From: Ascochyta rabiei
Lineage: Eukaryota > Ascomycota > Dothideomycetes > Pleosporales > Didymellaceae
Assembly: GCF_004011695.2 (NCBI RefSeq)
Contig: NC_082408.1
Location: 1,163,501-1,227,500, forward strand
Reading direction: 5' to 3'
DNA length: 64,000 nt
Shown: positions 19,678 through 33,249 of the stretch, piece by piece
Numbering within the stretch: the first letter of the stretch is position 1
Layout of the letters: each line of letters begins with the position of its first letter
The notes under the pieces: generated by a model
Told to the model about the DNA's origin: nothing
Database searches by the model: none
The model's input: only the letters and a program-made list of their open reading frames with translations
Made by a program: the position numbers and the translations under genes

Positions 19678-22539
19678 ATGGAGCCTCTGTCTGTGCTCAG
19701 TGTGGCGATGACAGTCTATCAGTTCCTCGACTTCGCAGCAAAGATCGTGTCTGGGACATGGAAAATATACAACAGCAATCATGGTCGTGATACTAACCAG
19801 ATGTCGCACCTCAGGACCATCGCTAAAGATCTTACAAGGCTGGGTGGCAACGTTCGGACATGCATACACCAGCAAGCTGCGCAGCCGATCGACCCTAAAG
19901 ATGCAGCGATGTCAGACCTCGGCGAAGAATGTGATGAGTTAGGCCATCGCCTGATCGATGCATTGAACTTATTGCACAAGCAGGTGAAACCGAAACGGCA
20001 ACAAGCTTAGGACAGTTTTCGTATCCATCTACTCACAGTATGGAATGCCGACGATGTCGATGCTCTCAGGCAGGACTTGGAAAGCTACAGACAGCAAATC
20101 ACTTTGCACCTCATTGTCTCTCAGCGGTCTGTACCCGCATCACCACGTATAAGACGGTCAAGTATTGACAGTGCTCATTCCACAGGATTCTCATCTCAGA
20201 TGCGAAGCACGAACAGATACAAGCAATTAACACCACAAGCAGCAGCCAACTACAGGCTACCAATGCCAATATCAATCTGTGTTCACAAACACTGGACAAA
20301 ACTGACAAACTGGACAGGATTGACAATGATCCTAGCATTCTAGCAGCTGTTCAACACGCCTACAGCGGTGGAGCACCTGGCATTATGTCCGCAACGTCGC
20401 TTTCCAAAATAAATCAGATCCTGGAAGCAAACGACACAGGTAGAGTTAGCCAGCTAGTTCTTCACAAATGAAGCTTCAAAGAAATCAGTCATCGGCACGA
20501 AAGAGTGGCTCTTGCACATCAGAAGGCGTTTGAGTGAATATTTTTACCACCTACTAAAGATGCAAAATGGGAAAGTTATTCAGACTGATTACGAAATGAA
20601 ACAGACCCCCTGTACTGGATCACGGGAAAAGCTGCAGCTGGCAAATCGACTTTGATTCGTTTTGCACTCGGTCATCCGCAGACACATAATCTTCTGAGAA
20701 GCTGGAGCCAAGGAACGTCACTACTGACGGCACCCTTCTTCTGTTGTGTTTCCGGAACCCCAATGCAGACGTCACACGAAGGCATGGCCCGATCACTCCT
20801 CTACCAAATCTTGGGACAAGCGCCAGAGTTGATCCCTGTCGCTTTTCCATACAGAGTGTTGGATGGGATGCTTTTCGGCACGTTTATCTTTGGACAAGAA
20901 TCATGGTCTTAGTCATGGAACGAGCTCATGGAGGCTTTCAAACGTGTGATACAGCAAAGTATCAAGAGCTACAAGATCGTAGTGTTCATCGATGGCATGG
21001 ATGAGTTCCAAGGCAAACCTACTTAACTTGTCGACTTTGTCAAGGAAATCCAGATGCCGGAGGTAAAAATCTGTGCCTCCAGTCGACCCTGGAACCAGTT
21101 CCAAGATGCTTTTGGACATGGATTACATCTTCGCGTCGAAAAATTGACCTATGATGACATTGAGCATATTGTTAGATCCTGACTAAGCTGTAGTGCTGCA
21201 TTTTCTAACTATAAGAAAAGCGACCCTGGCTTCTTAGCTTCTTTGATTAGGGAGGTTTGTAACAAGTCTGAGGGCGTATTTCCGTAGGTTCCTTTAGTTT
21301 CCAAATCTCTTCTTAAAGGCCTTTTAGACGGCAAGAGACCACTTAATCTGCGCAAACGTCTCGACAGCCTCCCGACAGATCTTGAAGAACTCATTGGAAA
21401 GAATCTTGGTGGTTCGGATCCCTGGCATGCTGAACGGTCATCGCAGCTACTTCAGATTCATCGAGCTTCTCCAGGACCACTGACATTACTCGACATGTCT
21501 ATCGCGGACGATGACCACCTATACTTTGCAATCAACGCGAAACAGAAACTTTTGACACCACAAGAGTCAAATTCGAGAGCGGCACTGATGAAACGCCGCA
21601 TCAATGCGTGTACCAAGGGCTTACTCGAAAGCAGACACCCATAGCATTCAGGAACCCGCAAACGTCGAAGTCAATTTCCTTCACCGGACCGTGAGGGGTT
21701 ATCTCGAACGTGCCGATATCTGGCAGAAGATGTGTGCTACAACTCCATCATTGTTCTCATGTCATGTGCGGTTGTGCAACTGTTTTATTGTGAGGCTCAA
21801 GAGACAAGATCAGCTAAGCGACAGCTTCTTAGACTGGTGCCAGGCTATCATCAATGGAACCGAGAATGCCATCAGAGAGACCAAAAATGATGTTGTTTTC
21901 AGAGCCAAACTACTGGTTTCGCTCGATGAAGTTTATGCGGATCTCATGAATGCAGCAACGTTTGAGTCATCAACTCCAGCGCTTGTTGACTTCGTAAATG
22001 GGCTTGGAACCGATCTGATCAACGTTGCCGTCCGCTGTGATATGTATGGTTACCCTGTCAATATTTTCCAGTCATGGCCTCGGGATCTACAAAGTCGGGT
22101 TAAGTCGCACTGTTTGTTTTTGGCTGTGAATATCAAGTACGAGGACAATCCACTCAGAGATGAACCGAGCATCAGAGCCGAAGCAAGTCCACGTTCGGTG
22201 CATTTCCTCTTAGAGTCTGGTGCAGACCTAAATCTCATAGTTCCAGAGTTCGAAATCAACGATGCCAGGCATTTGATGCGGGAGTATTCTACAGGTTCGG
22301 CTTGGAATCAGCTCCTCGAGCGCGCAACTGACTACAGCGACGAGTGCGACGAGAGACGAGACGGAAATTTGCGCCACTCTCGGGGAGTTTGTTCTTTTTT
22401 TGGAACTGATCTTGGAAGCCGGGTGCTTACCCAATATCTCAGAGAGACCGCCAATGACGCGTCTGAGAGAGTTGATAAGGCAGAGGAAAGAGAGGTCTTG
22501 GAAACAAATGAGCCGTTGCTTCTTCTCGCACTTCAGTAA
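19678..22539 (+). pseudogene. NACHT-domain STAND (NLR-like) protein with DUF7791-type C-terminus, broken
   Basis: The start MEPLSVLSVAMTVYQFLDFA...KIVSGTWKIY is the usual N-terminal domain of fungal NACHT STAND proteins. TVWNADDVDALRQDLESYRQ then gives a coiled coil, and AHQKAFE...LYWITGKAAAGKSTLIRF at about 20505-20666 holds the P-loop. YKIVVFIDGMDEFQG is Walker B; CASSRPWNQF is the sensor region. VNFLHRTVRGYLERADIW and the 300 residues after it match the DUF7791-type tail. In-frame stops sit at 20008 (TAG), 20469, 20535, 20586 (TGA), 20910 (TAG), 21024 (TAA), 21180 (TGA) and 21285 (TAG). At least four stand where the family has Trp (TGG). The frame changes near 20130-20190, perhaps an intron, and near 21630, a frameshift. 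Intact relatives act in heterokaryon incompatibility or defence; this copy should not make a full product. Only the last 311 codons remain open. Confidence 0.85.
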
Positions 22540-23292
22540 TAAGCGACTGCTACTGTCCTCTGTCTGATATCTGTATACCAGGAATGTCTTGGTAGGACGC
22601 TCTCATCTTGCACGCAAGAATATATGCGACATTTCCATCAGGGTCCTCAAATCTTTCAAACCCACTCCAGTAAACTACAACCAACTAAGATCCATGCAAA
22701 AGCCTGTACTCACCTAACCACACCAATACCCACAGCGCCACCTCGATCCCATCCTCTACCACCACAATCCATCTCTTTCCCCCAGCCCAAAATCCTGCAG
22801 TCCGTACATCCAACCATCCGCAACACCGAAACCCCGCACTAAACACCAGCAGCCGCGAGCTCGAACAGCGCCAACACCCCAAACTCCCTACCATCCAGAA
22901 TAGACAGCGGTGATGTACACGTAGGTCTCCACTCCATGTACAAACTATCAAACCGCCGCTGTAATTCCCATGATAATTCAGCAGGCGAGAGACGGCGCGC
23001 TTTAGTTGATTTTAGACGTATACCACATATTTTTGTATTAAGATGTCTCGGATAGCATCATGGTAATCTCTGGACTTGTAGGATGGTGGTTAGGGGTTGG
23101 TAGGAAGACGCCTTGGGGTTGTGAGGTTGTTTTGCTGGAGGTTGGGTGGAGGTCAGATGCGAGAGATGTGCATTCATCACGGTATTCACAGACTAAAAGT
23201 TGATGTTGAATCTACTGCCCGACAAGGAAGGCTTTGGACAGATTTGTCTGATCATCGGTTGGTTGTCTTGCGTCCAGGCGGGTCGGAGCCAA
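22540..23292. other. Intergenic region between the STAND pseudogene and the transposon block
   Basis: No gene seen. Base composition is still host-like. The last part (23200-23292) is the left flank of the insertion site; its continuation resumes at 61135. Confidence 0.55.
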
Positions 23293-23301
23293 GTCCGGCA
23301 A
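23293..23301. repeat. Left 9-bp target-site duplication of element E3
   Basis: GTCCGGCAA here is repeated exactly at 61126-61134, directly outside the two inverted ends of the block. Confidence 0.75.
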
Positions 23302-23346
23302 CAGGAAGCAGGTCATCGGACTATAAGATTTAGAGGGCGGACTATA
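23302..23346 (+). repeat. Left terminal inverted repeat of E3
   Basis: Starts CAGGAAGCAGGTCATCGGAC and runs to GGGCGGACTATA; pairs with 61081-61125. Confidence 0.8.
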
Positions 23347-24089
23347 ACTACCGTGTCCGTGCGCGCAACGACCGGAGTCGCGCAACGACCGAAAACCACC
23401 TCAACGCTTAAAATTAGATGAGGCTATAGAGCCACCCACAACAGCTATTATTTTGTGATTTTGTAGTGTAGTACTAATTAATTACTTACAAAAAAGATGT
23501 ACTATTTAAATTTGGCTGGTAACTTAACGTTGCGGCTACGTGATGTGGTTTTAAGTAGGGGAGCTAGGGACAGCAATAGGGGACTACAACCACTAACATT
23601 ATCCCTAGGACCACGTTTTTAACGCTTTTTTAGCTAGGTTGCTTATAAAGCTTTCCTTTTACCCTTTTAAGGTAATTATATAGCTTTTACAGCATTAAGC
23701 TCTTGTTATTAACGCTACTTTTTAGCCTTCTGTTTAGCCTTCTAATTTGCTGTATTAGCCTTCTCCTTCTTACGTACCACCTTAGCTGCCTCTTACGCCA
23801 CACGCCTTTCCTCCTTCTCCTTCTCCTTAACCAGCTTCTTGGCAGCTGCTACTTCCTTACTAGTAGCTTTTCTAAGCCTCTCCTCCTTCTCCTTACGTTG
23901 TCTGACTCGCTTACAGAAGCATGCTTTATTAACCTTTCTAGGTAACTAGAACACTGCACCACTATAGTACTTCTGCTGTTACTGCAAGTCTAAGGTTTTG
24001 CTCTTCTTTTTGTGCTTCTTCTGCGTCTTTAGAGTCTTTTTAAGGCTATCTATCTTATGCTAGAGAAGTAAGGTTTTAACTAAGATATA

Positions 24090-25953
24090 ACGTACCCCAC
24101 GGGCGAGCCGCTCAACAGGCGAGCCGCTCACTTTTGCCAAGCCCCTACCAAACTCCACCCTATTATGGCCCAAAACAACCCAGTTTGGTGCTGCAAAGTG
24201 CAGTATGGCCTGTAATACTATTTAGAAACTACTTCTACCTCTTTCTAACACGTTTGCGCGTTATGTCCTGTCTAATTGCACTGTCCACAGCGTCTTTAGG
24301 AGGGCTCACCTCCTTTAGCACGCACCTGCTTCTTTGCCTTCTTCCTATTACTACGCGCCCTAAACTCCTTTAGAGTTATTAATTGCAGGCTATCCTTAAC
24401 TGTTAGGGTCTCTTCTGCCTAAACTTGCTTTCTTTTATGTAATTTTTGTTGTGTAGCTGCCTTATTAGCAGCTTAAAGCTAAGTAATCTCCTGTTGCGCT
24501 AACACTAGCTTATGCGCAATTATTGCTGCTTCTTTTACTACCTTCTTAAACGCCTTAACTATAAAGGTAGGCAAACTATCTATATACCTCTAAATCCTTA
24601 TCTTTACAAGTATTAATTATAACCTAAGTTTAAGGGTGTTGCTTAGGGTTTGTAACTGCTAGAGCTTATTGTTAACAGGTAGTAGTAGTAATAGAGTGCG
24701 CAACTTCACATTAAGGGCTATTATAACCTAGTCTAGGTTAAATAGGACTAATCTAGCACCTTAGAACCCTCTCTAGATGTTCTTAGAAGTAATTGCAGCA
24801 TTGTAGGCGCGTATAAAGTATAGCAGGAACTCTATCTTTATAATATAGTTAATCTAGTTATATATAAGTATTTTAGCTTAGCGCCTATATGCCTTCTTTA
24901 AAGCAGTAAAATAACCTACATTAAGGAGCTGTGTAAGGTGTAATAAGTAAGAAGGTAAATAGAGAGTAATAATCTTATTATCCTTGCAGTATTGCTGGAA
25001 TTTAAGAGAGTTATGGCTCTTATAACTATTAATAATAAGTAAATAGTAGGTGCTAGTAGTACGCTCCTTTGTATGCCTGTTAAAGTGCTTTAACTAGTTA
25101 AGACTAAGCTTATTAGTAGTCTAGCCGTTATTAGAGACTCTAATAACCTAGTTGTAAGGCAGACCCTCTTCTTTATACTAGGCAGAGAGGTAGTAGTAGG
25201 CTTTAAAGATAAGGAAGGCCAGAATAGCCTATCCTTTAGCATTAATGCTTACTATAGCCGTAGCCTACTCTTAGTTGCCTAGCTAGATAGCCTTTAGCCG
25301 ACCCTGTCGTTCTAAAGCTGTAACAACTGCTTCTAGGGAGATCTAGCCTATTATAAAGCCTGTCTTTTTAAAGTTATATATGTCTTTATCCTAGATGCTA
25401 TACTTAGCTTTAATGTTAGCTACTAGGCTAAACTAGCCCTATAGAACCTTAGAATCCTTACAGAGGGCTCTCTTATAGTTGTACTTGCAATTAAACTTAA
25501 CTTTAAGCTCTAGGTGTTGCTTAACAAACGTACTAGGCTAGTTTACGCTAATAGGGCCTAGATTACGCTTAGCGCGCAAAGAATTAGCTATAGTAGCTAC
25601 ATCTAAGAGCTAAGAAGAAAATCCTTACACATCTAGCTTAAGAACATGCTTAATAATTACCTCCTTCTTATTATTGTCTAGCTTCTATAAGTTAGCTATA
25701 GAATCTGTACGTAAAGGTTGTCCTGTGTGTTAGTTGCTTAGTGTCTTTTAAGGGACCCTGTAGATAGCTGCAGCGCGTTGCTAAGAGAGATTTGTGTCTT
25801 GTTTAAGAGCCTAGAGCGCAAGCTGTATCTGAGCTTCCTTTAACGCGTCTAAATGGTGTTGTTAAGAAGACATTAGTGTAGGAGGAGAAGTTTGGTAGGG
25901 GCTTAGCAAAAGTGAGCGGCTCGCCCGTTGAGCGGCTCGCCCGTGGGGTACGT
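24090..25953 (-). mobile_element. Fot1-type (pogo) transposon, 1,864 bp, nested in the pogo-type element
   Basis: Inverted ends of 65 bp (24090-24154 and 25889-25953) begin ACGTACCCCACGGGCGAGCC and differ at two positions. TA duplications are at 24088-24089 and 25954-25955. Size and structure fit Fot1-like elements such as Molly or Pixie of Parastagonospora; identity to either is unchecked. Confidence 0.88.
24200..25873 (-). pseudogene. Fot1-type transposase, RIP-decayed
   Basis: An ATG at 25873 opens MSS*QHHLDALKEAQIQLAL, where stops replace Gln codons (CAA to TAA, CAG to TAG). LSQQRAAAIYRVP- and TGQPLRTDSIANL-like words follow, the usual N-terminal HTH of fungal pogo transposases. About 550 codons fit before the left end. 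No uninterrupted frame remains; the 3' limit is approximate. Confidence 0.75.
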
Positions 25954-27607
25954 TAGTGGATTAATTGTCTTATCTTTTTAACATTACTCTTACTCTAGTT
26001 TTTAACCACACGCTGCAACAATATCTCTATTTTAAGCTAATCCTTGTTGCTATAAATAGACAATAAGGACCTATCTAAATCTAAGCTCTCTAGTGTTTTA
26101 ACAAAGCAGTAGAGGATAACGTTAGAATTAAGTAGATAGATACCTGTTGCCTTAAAGGACTTAAGTATTAGCTTTTTAGTAAAGCTAGACATCTACGCTA
26201 GCCAGAATAGGCAGATAAAGTCTGCTCTAGTAATAGGTGTGTTGTTTTAAGCCTTATAGATGTATATTGTAACTACTTTTAAGTACGCTGTTAATAGAGG
26301 CTTAAACAGCACTATATTAAGCAGCTAGAGCGTTTAGGTTAAGTAAGGGGGAAGGATAGCTAGAAGGATCTTGTAGTTATTATAGTACTTAATAAAGTCT
26401 ATTATTACGTAGGATCTGTAGCCATCTAGTATTAAAAGCCTCTACTTTCTTTGTGCTTTCTCCTTAGTGTAGTAATTAAACACCTGCTTAAGCTAGGCAA
26501 GGCCTATATCCCTATTTGTCCACCCTAAGAGAGATAATGTAACTATTATAGAGTGTTTTCCTAGCTTAATTTTAGCTACCTAGTCTAATTTAATGCTAGC
26601 GTTAGCTAACTTATAGATAATGCCTAGTAGTAGTACTATCCTATTACTACACACACACGCTATAAGCGTCTGCTAAGCTTAGTTACTATCCTAGATAGAT
26701 GCTTTAATCTCTCTCTTTATCTATATATGCTTACTAAACATATATTTTATCCTACCTGTAATACTAATTATAAAGCCCTTCTTATCTATATTATATGTAT
26801 AGTAACCCTTAATAGAGTATTTAGAGATTTTATACTGTAGTAGGTTAAAGTAGAGCGTATATTTATTGTAGGAATTAGTATTATAATATAGTTAATCTAT
26901 CCTAGTAGAGTAACGTAAGATAAGATAGATAGAGTACTTGTTAATAAAGGAGGTAACCTAGCTCTTACTAACTAGATTTTAAGCCACTAGCAACGCAAAA
27001 TTCTGGATTATCTCTCTAGTAGGTAGTAAGTAACAAGTACTAAGTAACTCTATATACTTTATAAGCTCTATCTCCTGTTATAGCATTAAACGTTGCTAGT
27101 TAATGTCCTTAGTCTCCTAGGAGTCCTAAACGTGCTTGTGTCTCTAAGCTAGAGTTACGCAGTTAACGCTAAACCTAGTAGCAAAATGCTGATACACAAG
27201 TTTTTCGCCTGGTTTTAGCGCATTAATTGCTGCATGCGCTTTGTTAATAGCTGCTATAGTTGTTAAGTTACAACGCGTTAAAGTATAGTGTAGTTCTAAT
27301 GATTTAGTTGTTGCGCGACTCTAGTCGTTACGCGCACAGACACAGTAAACCTAGATAGGCAGGCAACTATACTTTAGTAGGGATCTCTAAAAGATAGTAT
27401 AGTCTAGTACAGCTATATTAGGTATAGTAACAAGTTTTTACTAAGAGTTACATAATAACTTAATTAAATATGTTTTAGTTCTGTTAAGAATATGTTTTTA
27501 TAGTATAGCAGACCTTTTTTATATATTTAATCCTACTCTAAGTAATAGTAACTATAATAGTAATAAAAGAGAAGAGAGCAGCTTTAGTCTTTGTAATACT
27601 CTAGAAG

Positions 27608-27810
27608 TGTTAGGTCCCTAGTCCCTAGGTGCTCTGCACCAAGACTAAAGACTAAAGGCCTAGTAAATAGAGCAGGGGTGGCGTATCTATATAACCTAGC
27701 TAGATTGCTCTAATTACTTAGGAGCGATTCGTCTATCTATAACCTGCAATTACACTCTCTATCTTTAAGTACTTAATAACGTGCTACCCCTCCTAAAAGG
27801 GATCCTAACA
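27608..27810 (+). repeat. 5' LTR of gypsy-1
   Basis: 203 bp, direct repeat of 34741-34943; TG...CA ends. Confidence 0.93.
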
Positions 27811-27949
27811 TTTAAATTGCTCCCTAATACACGTTATTAAAATACAGACTAGATAATAGAGCTAATAAGTAAGCTAGTCTAAAAGCAGTTAACCCTTACG
27901 TACACTAGTGCCCTCTAGATTTATTATTAAGAAAGACTCTGCTACTGCT

Positions 27950-30900
27950 TGTATCTAAAGCTAACCTCCCTCTACTAAAGGAGACGCTGCAGAGAACTCT
28001 AGTCTAGCTAAAGGTAGAGTAAATAAGTAGAGACTAGGAGGACAGTTACTAACTCCTCCTAGGCTACAAACACCTATAATAGTCCAGAACGCTACACTAC
28101 GTTCTCTAACAGACTAAGAACTAGCAGACCTCTGCAATTAGTTAAAAAGAACCTAGAGGCAAAGTAAGATTAATTAACTCTGTTAATTAAGGGCTAAATA
28201 TAAGTTAGGAGATACATTAGTACTCCTTCTAACCTTAACTCTACTTAGGACCCTTACAATAACATCCTTAGGCCTATTAGGCAACCCTCTAAAGCTAGAT
28301 CTACTACAAAGATATAATAAGAAGTTAAGAGCAGAATACAACTACTAGGAACGCAACTATAAATTATATTTCCTACGCTTACTAATTAACTTTATAAAGG
28401 AGAGCTAGAAGGTAGATTTTAGGACAATGTACCTTTCTAAGCTACTTAAGACCCTATAGAAATCCTATTACATAACAGAATAGACTAGTTCTCTATCCTA
28501 GCTACCTACCTAGGAAATACTAAAAGCTGTTATGTTAAATACCCTAGGAATGCTGTTAGAACAAAAACAATAAGCCTATAAGACTCTTAAAAGAATCAAA
28601 TAGAAGCTAAATTAGTTACCTATAGATTTGCTAGATGCCCTTTAACCCTTATAGGAAGAACTAGGCTTAGCTTAAACCCTAGAACTCTAAGTAATAGAGT
28701 ATATCTTGTCTCTACGTAAAGACATTTAGAGAGATCTATTTCTGCTCCCTATTAATAGACGTAGCAACCTTCTAATAGTAGAAGAACATATAAACGTTAT
28801 CTACTGCAGAAAGAACCTAGATAAAGAATTAAAGGCTACTTCTGTAAAGAGGTGGCTACAAAAGGCTAGCAACAAGAGAGAAGAGGCAGGGGAATTAGAA
28901 AAACCCCTAAAGAAATAAAATAGGCTAATAGAGGCTATAACAGGCTGTCTGCACATAGAACTACTAGCACCTAAAATAAGGGTAAGGGTTAGACCTATTA
29001 TAACTGCAGAAAGTTTAGTTATACTATAGCTAAGTACTAAAGCCCTCTAAAGGATAAGGGTGACACAGCTAACTAGAAGGACACCTTAGTGGAATCTAAG
29101 GAAGGCTTAAACACTAATTTAGGAAAAGGGAAAGGGCGGAAAGACTAATTCTATACCTTTCTGCCTACATTACGTTAAACTAGGAAATAAGGGACTTAGG
29201 GAAATTAAGGGAAGCCCTTTACTCTTATCCCTTTTAGTTATTAACTATGTAGTGTACAGTTTAATCCTCTAAGCCTATAGAAGCTATAATTAATAGAGGT
29301 TTCTAGCTAAACTTAATGTTAGCTACTCTAGCAAAGGAACAGGATCTCTAAGTAGACCCCTTACCTAAGCTGCTAGCTAAAGGCGTAGATAGAGGTAAAT
29401 TAACAGTGTATAGTACTACAACAGTAGATATAACTATTACTAATTTACATAGGCATAAAAAGACCTATTAAGTACTATTTGTAGTAACAGACCTCTAAAG
29501 ATACTTAGTGTACTTAGGTCTACCCTAGATTAATATAGTTAATCTAAGGATTAGCTACACTACTAGACGCATGCTCTTTTAGAGGAACAAGGACAACAAG
29601 GTTGTCCTATTTACTAAAGTAGCTATAGAAGACGCTAAGCAGTTTAAGAGTAGTATAAGAGAACCTAATACAGACGTCTACGCGTACCTTATTAACTTTA
29701 TAGGCTATAGAGGACTAGAAGATAACACTATAAGTTATTTACCTCTAGAATATGCAGAGTTTACAGATATAGGCTTAGAAGAGGACTCTAAAACTCTTCT
29801 AGAGTATAGCTACTACAACCTGTCTATAACTCTAATACCTAATAGTGTTCTACCTTACTAGCTATTATACAATCTCTCTGTAACTAAACTAGAGATACTT
29901 TAAAACTATCTTTAGGAGTATATAGCAAGAGGATAGATATATTACTTAAAGTCTCTAGTAGGGGCACCTATACTCTTTGTAAAGAAGAAAAACAGCAGCC
30001 TAAGACTTTACATTAACTATTAGGGCTTTAATAAGGTTACAGTTAAGAACTAACACCTACTACCTCTAATGACGGAGTTACTAGAGAGGCTCTCTTAAGT
30101 AAGGTATTTTACTAAGCTTAATGTAAGAGAGGCCTACTATAGGATTTGTATTGCAGAAGGAGATAAGTAGAAGACTACTTTCTGTACTAGATATAGACAC
30201 TATAAGTATACAGTTATACCTTTTAGCCTAACTAATGCTTCTACCTAGTTTTAAGCATATATTAACTATGCTCTTACAGGACTAGTTAATATATATTGCA
30301 TTATCTATTTAGACAATATCCTAATCTACTTAGAGATAAAAGAAACCTATATATAGTATATAAAGGATATACTATAGAGACTACGTAAGTCTAAGCTATA
30401 TATTAAACTTAGTAAGTGTAAGTAGCATACTTAACATACAGAGTATCTTAGATACGTAATTAGCCCTAAAGGAGTTAGTATTAACCTAGAACAGGTAAAA
30501 ACAATCTAGGAGTAGCTACAACTATAAACAGTCTAGGATATTTAAGTATTTATTAGCTTTATAAACTACTATTAACAATTTATCTACAGTTTCTCTAAAT
30601 TAGCTTTACTATTAACTAAGATAACCTATAAAACCCTAGGATCTGCTAGAGGAGGTCTGGTAATAAGAAGAGAGGAAAGCTAGAAAATTAACATTGGCAA
30701 AAAAGGTACATCTGCTTTCTAGAAACTTAAAGATGCTTTTACCTAAGTACCTATACTCTCCTACTTTAATCCTTATAGGAAAATAAGAGTAGAGGTAGAC
30801 GTATTAGGCAGCGTAATCTTAGGCATACTAAGTTAATATGTACTAGAAGATGTTAGAACAGGTTAATAGAAGCTAATTAGTTTCTTTTCTTGTAAATTAA

Positions 30901-32800
30901 TCTAAGCAGAATACAATTACAATACTTATAACAAAGAACTACTAGCTATTATTAAGAGCCTAGAATACTAGTGCTACTACCTTAAAGGTATACACTTTAA
31001 GGTCCTTATAGACTATAAGAACCTAAAGTGGTTTATAGAGAATAAAACCCTTAACTATTACTAGGTTTAATCCTATCTAGCCCTAACCTAGTTTAATTTC
31101 ATCCTTATATATTAACTAGGGACTACTAATCCTGTAGATGAACCTTTAAGGCGACTAGACTATAGAGCAGAGACAGAGAAACCTTTGTTAAAGTATAACA
31201 AAGCCTTTATTTAGCCTCTTTAAGACCTACTTACCTCTTAAGGAAAGAACAATTTTCTAGTGTTAGCTGTTATAACATAGGCATCCTAAAGGTCTAAAGA
31301 ATAATTAGAAGTTGTTAAAGCCCTCTAGAGTTTCTAAGTAAAGGAAAGTACTATAACTAGGGACCTACATAACTATAAGGAAGAGTCTATAGTTAAACTA
31401 GACTTAGAGGTAACCTCTAAGGGATACAATAGCAAAACAGACTAGGATAGGCTAGAACAGCCTGTTGTAGGCAACAAGAGGTTAAAGCACTTAACTACTC
31501 CTAAGGAAAAGTCTAAGGCGCTCTAAGAATGCTATAACAATCTACTTAGAGGACACTTTAGAAGTAAGAAGATAATAGAAAAGCTGTAACGCTACTATAA
31601 GTAAAAAGAAATAAGAAAAGATATAAGAGACTACTATAAGGACTACCTAGTGTGTAAGAAGTTAATACTAGCGCGTTACAAGCTATATAGTCTCCTAGCA
31701 CCCTTATCTCCTCTAAACGCAGCCTAGGAAGAGGTTACTATAGATTTTATTACAGAATTACTTCTAAGTTACTTAAGCTACTAGGTATATAACGCTATCT
31801 TAGTTATAGTCTATAGACTTACTAAAATAGCTTACTATATCCTAGCTAGAGCTAATTAGGACAGCACAGACCTAGCTTAATCCTAGATAAGAGAAGTGAT
31901 ACGCCTATATAGTGTCCTAAAGAGGATAATCTTAGATAGGGGCCTACTTATAGCAGCTAAACACTAAGACACTTTCTAACACTACTTAAACTTAAGGAGG
32001 GTATTAACTTCTACTTATTATCTATAGACAGATAGGCAGACTAAAAGACAGAATTAGACACTTAAACAGTACCTACAGTGCTATTATTGCCTAGAATAAG
32101 ACAATTAGAGCCTATAGATATTAGTTGCAGAGTTTGTATACAATAATAGCATATATATAACTATAGGCACTACGCTGTTTAGAGCATACTACAGCATAGA
32201 TCCTATTAGTCCTAACTAGCCTAGTATGCCTTATAGCGTTAGGGAATTACCTCTAGAGGTATAAGTAGCTAGTAAGGTTATTGCTTTGCAACAAGAATAT
32301 AAGAAGAAAATTATTGCTGTAAACAAATACTAGAAATTATACGCAGATAAGAAACGCTTAGCACATACGTTTAAAATAGGTAATTAAGTAATAGTGTTAA
32401 ATTAGCACATTAGGTTAATAAGCCCTAAGAAAAAGCTTAACTAGAAGTACCTAGGTCTAGGGCGCATAGTAGACTAGTATAGTCTAACAGCATTTAAAGT
32501 TAACCTTTTAGGCTTACAGAGCGTATATCTAGTCTTCTATATATTATTACTAGAGCCTTATAATCTATAGGGCCTTATTCTACACCTAGAGGTCCTAATT
32601 GTAGACACGCTGCGTAAACACAGTAATAATGTCTACAAAGTAGACACTATACTAGATAGGCGCAAAGGAGAACATAATTAGTAGGAATATCTAGTTAGAT
32701 AGACTGGCTATAGAGAAGAAGAGAACTCCTAGAAGCCTAGTTAAAATATTTCTAGTAACGTCCTCTAACAATTTTAGAAATCTAAGGGTATTATGCTAAA
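27950..32800 (+). pseudogene. gag-pol remnant of gypsy-1
   Basis: A degenerate CCHC knuckle reads YYNCRKF..TIAKY near 28996-29040. RT shows FTKLNVREAYYRI and YLDNILIYL at about 30304-30330; the catalytic YLDD is now YLDN, a G-to-A change. RNase H (VEVDVLG, YNTYNKELLAIIKSLE) and integrase with a Zn-finger-like start (GHFRSKKIIEKL) follow. A chromodomain (VYKVDTILDRRK, GYREEENS) lies at about 32631-32790. Stops occur every few dozen codons, mostly TAG or TAA for Gln and Trp. The element is dead. Confidence 0.85.
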
Positions 32801-33249
32801 AAGGAATCTAAAAGAAAAGACCTATAGGGGTTAAGGTTAACCCCTAAAGAAGAAGGGGAAGGAGAAAAGGCAATAAGAGTATCCTAAGGAGATAACGTAC
32901 CTTTACTAGTTTTCCTACAGGGTTTTTAGGGTGTTTAACAGCGTTATACTTTAGGATTAACTTAGCTAAGCTTATAAGCATCTCTTAGGATCTATTATTG
33001 CCTATTATAGACTATAAGAGCCTATTACAAATTATAAACAGCTAAACCTAAGGGTATAAAATTTATTATATTATAGGAAGGAAACATAAGATATAAAAGC
33101 AAGTACTCTATTAAATTAAGCCTAAGGCTTAGGTATATCTAGGATTTCTAAGGGAAATCTAACTATAGAAATTATTTAGGGTTATATTATTATATAAGCT
33201 ACAATAGCCTATTAGGGCCTATTATAACGTGTTCTTACTACCTTTAAGT

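Larger units (their letters stand above)
23700..27260 (-). pseudogene. Decayed pogo transposase of the outer element (split by the nested Fot1 element)
   Basis: Reading leftward from about 27260: a basic N-terminus, an HTH, and 'LLPTREIIQNFALLV', which resembles the HTH_CENPB segment of fungal pogo transposases. The frame is cut by many TAG/TAA codons. The C-terminal KKLVKEKEKE-like tail lies left of the nested element. Boundaries are approximate. Confidence 0.6.
23351..27345 (-). mobile_element. pogo-type Tc1/mariner element inserted in E3, interrupted by a Fot1-type element
   Basis: Inverted ends of about 45 bp: 23351 onward reads CCGTGTCCGTGCGCGCAACG and the reverse complement from 27345 reads CTGTGTCTGTGCGCGTAACG. 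TA duplications flank both ends (23349-23350 and 27346-27347). Without the nested element and its TA the length is about 2.13 kb. The minus strand carries a decayed pogo transposase: INALKPGEKLVYQHFATRF-like sequence near 27190-27240, then a CENP-B-type HTH region, and a Lys/Glu-rich tail near 23790-23890. Confidence 0.82.

Noticed and set aside
20130..20190. A frameshift in the STAND gene near 20.16 kb
   Set aside because: A short intron (GTATAA to CACAG, 39 bp or slightly longer) explains the frame change as well, so I do not count it as a lesion.
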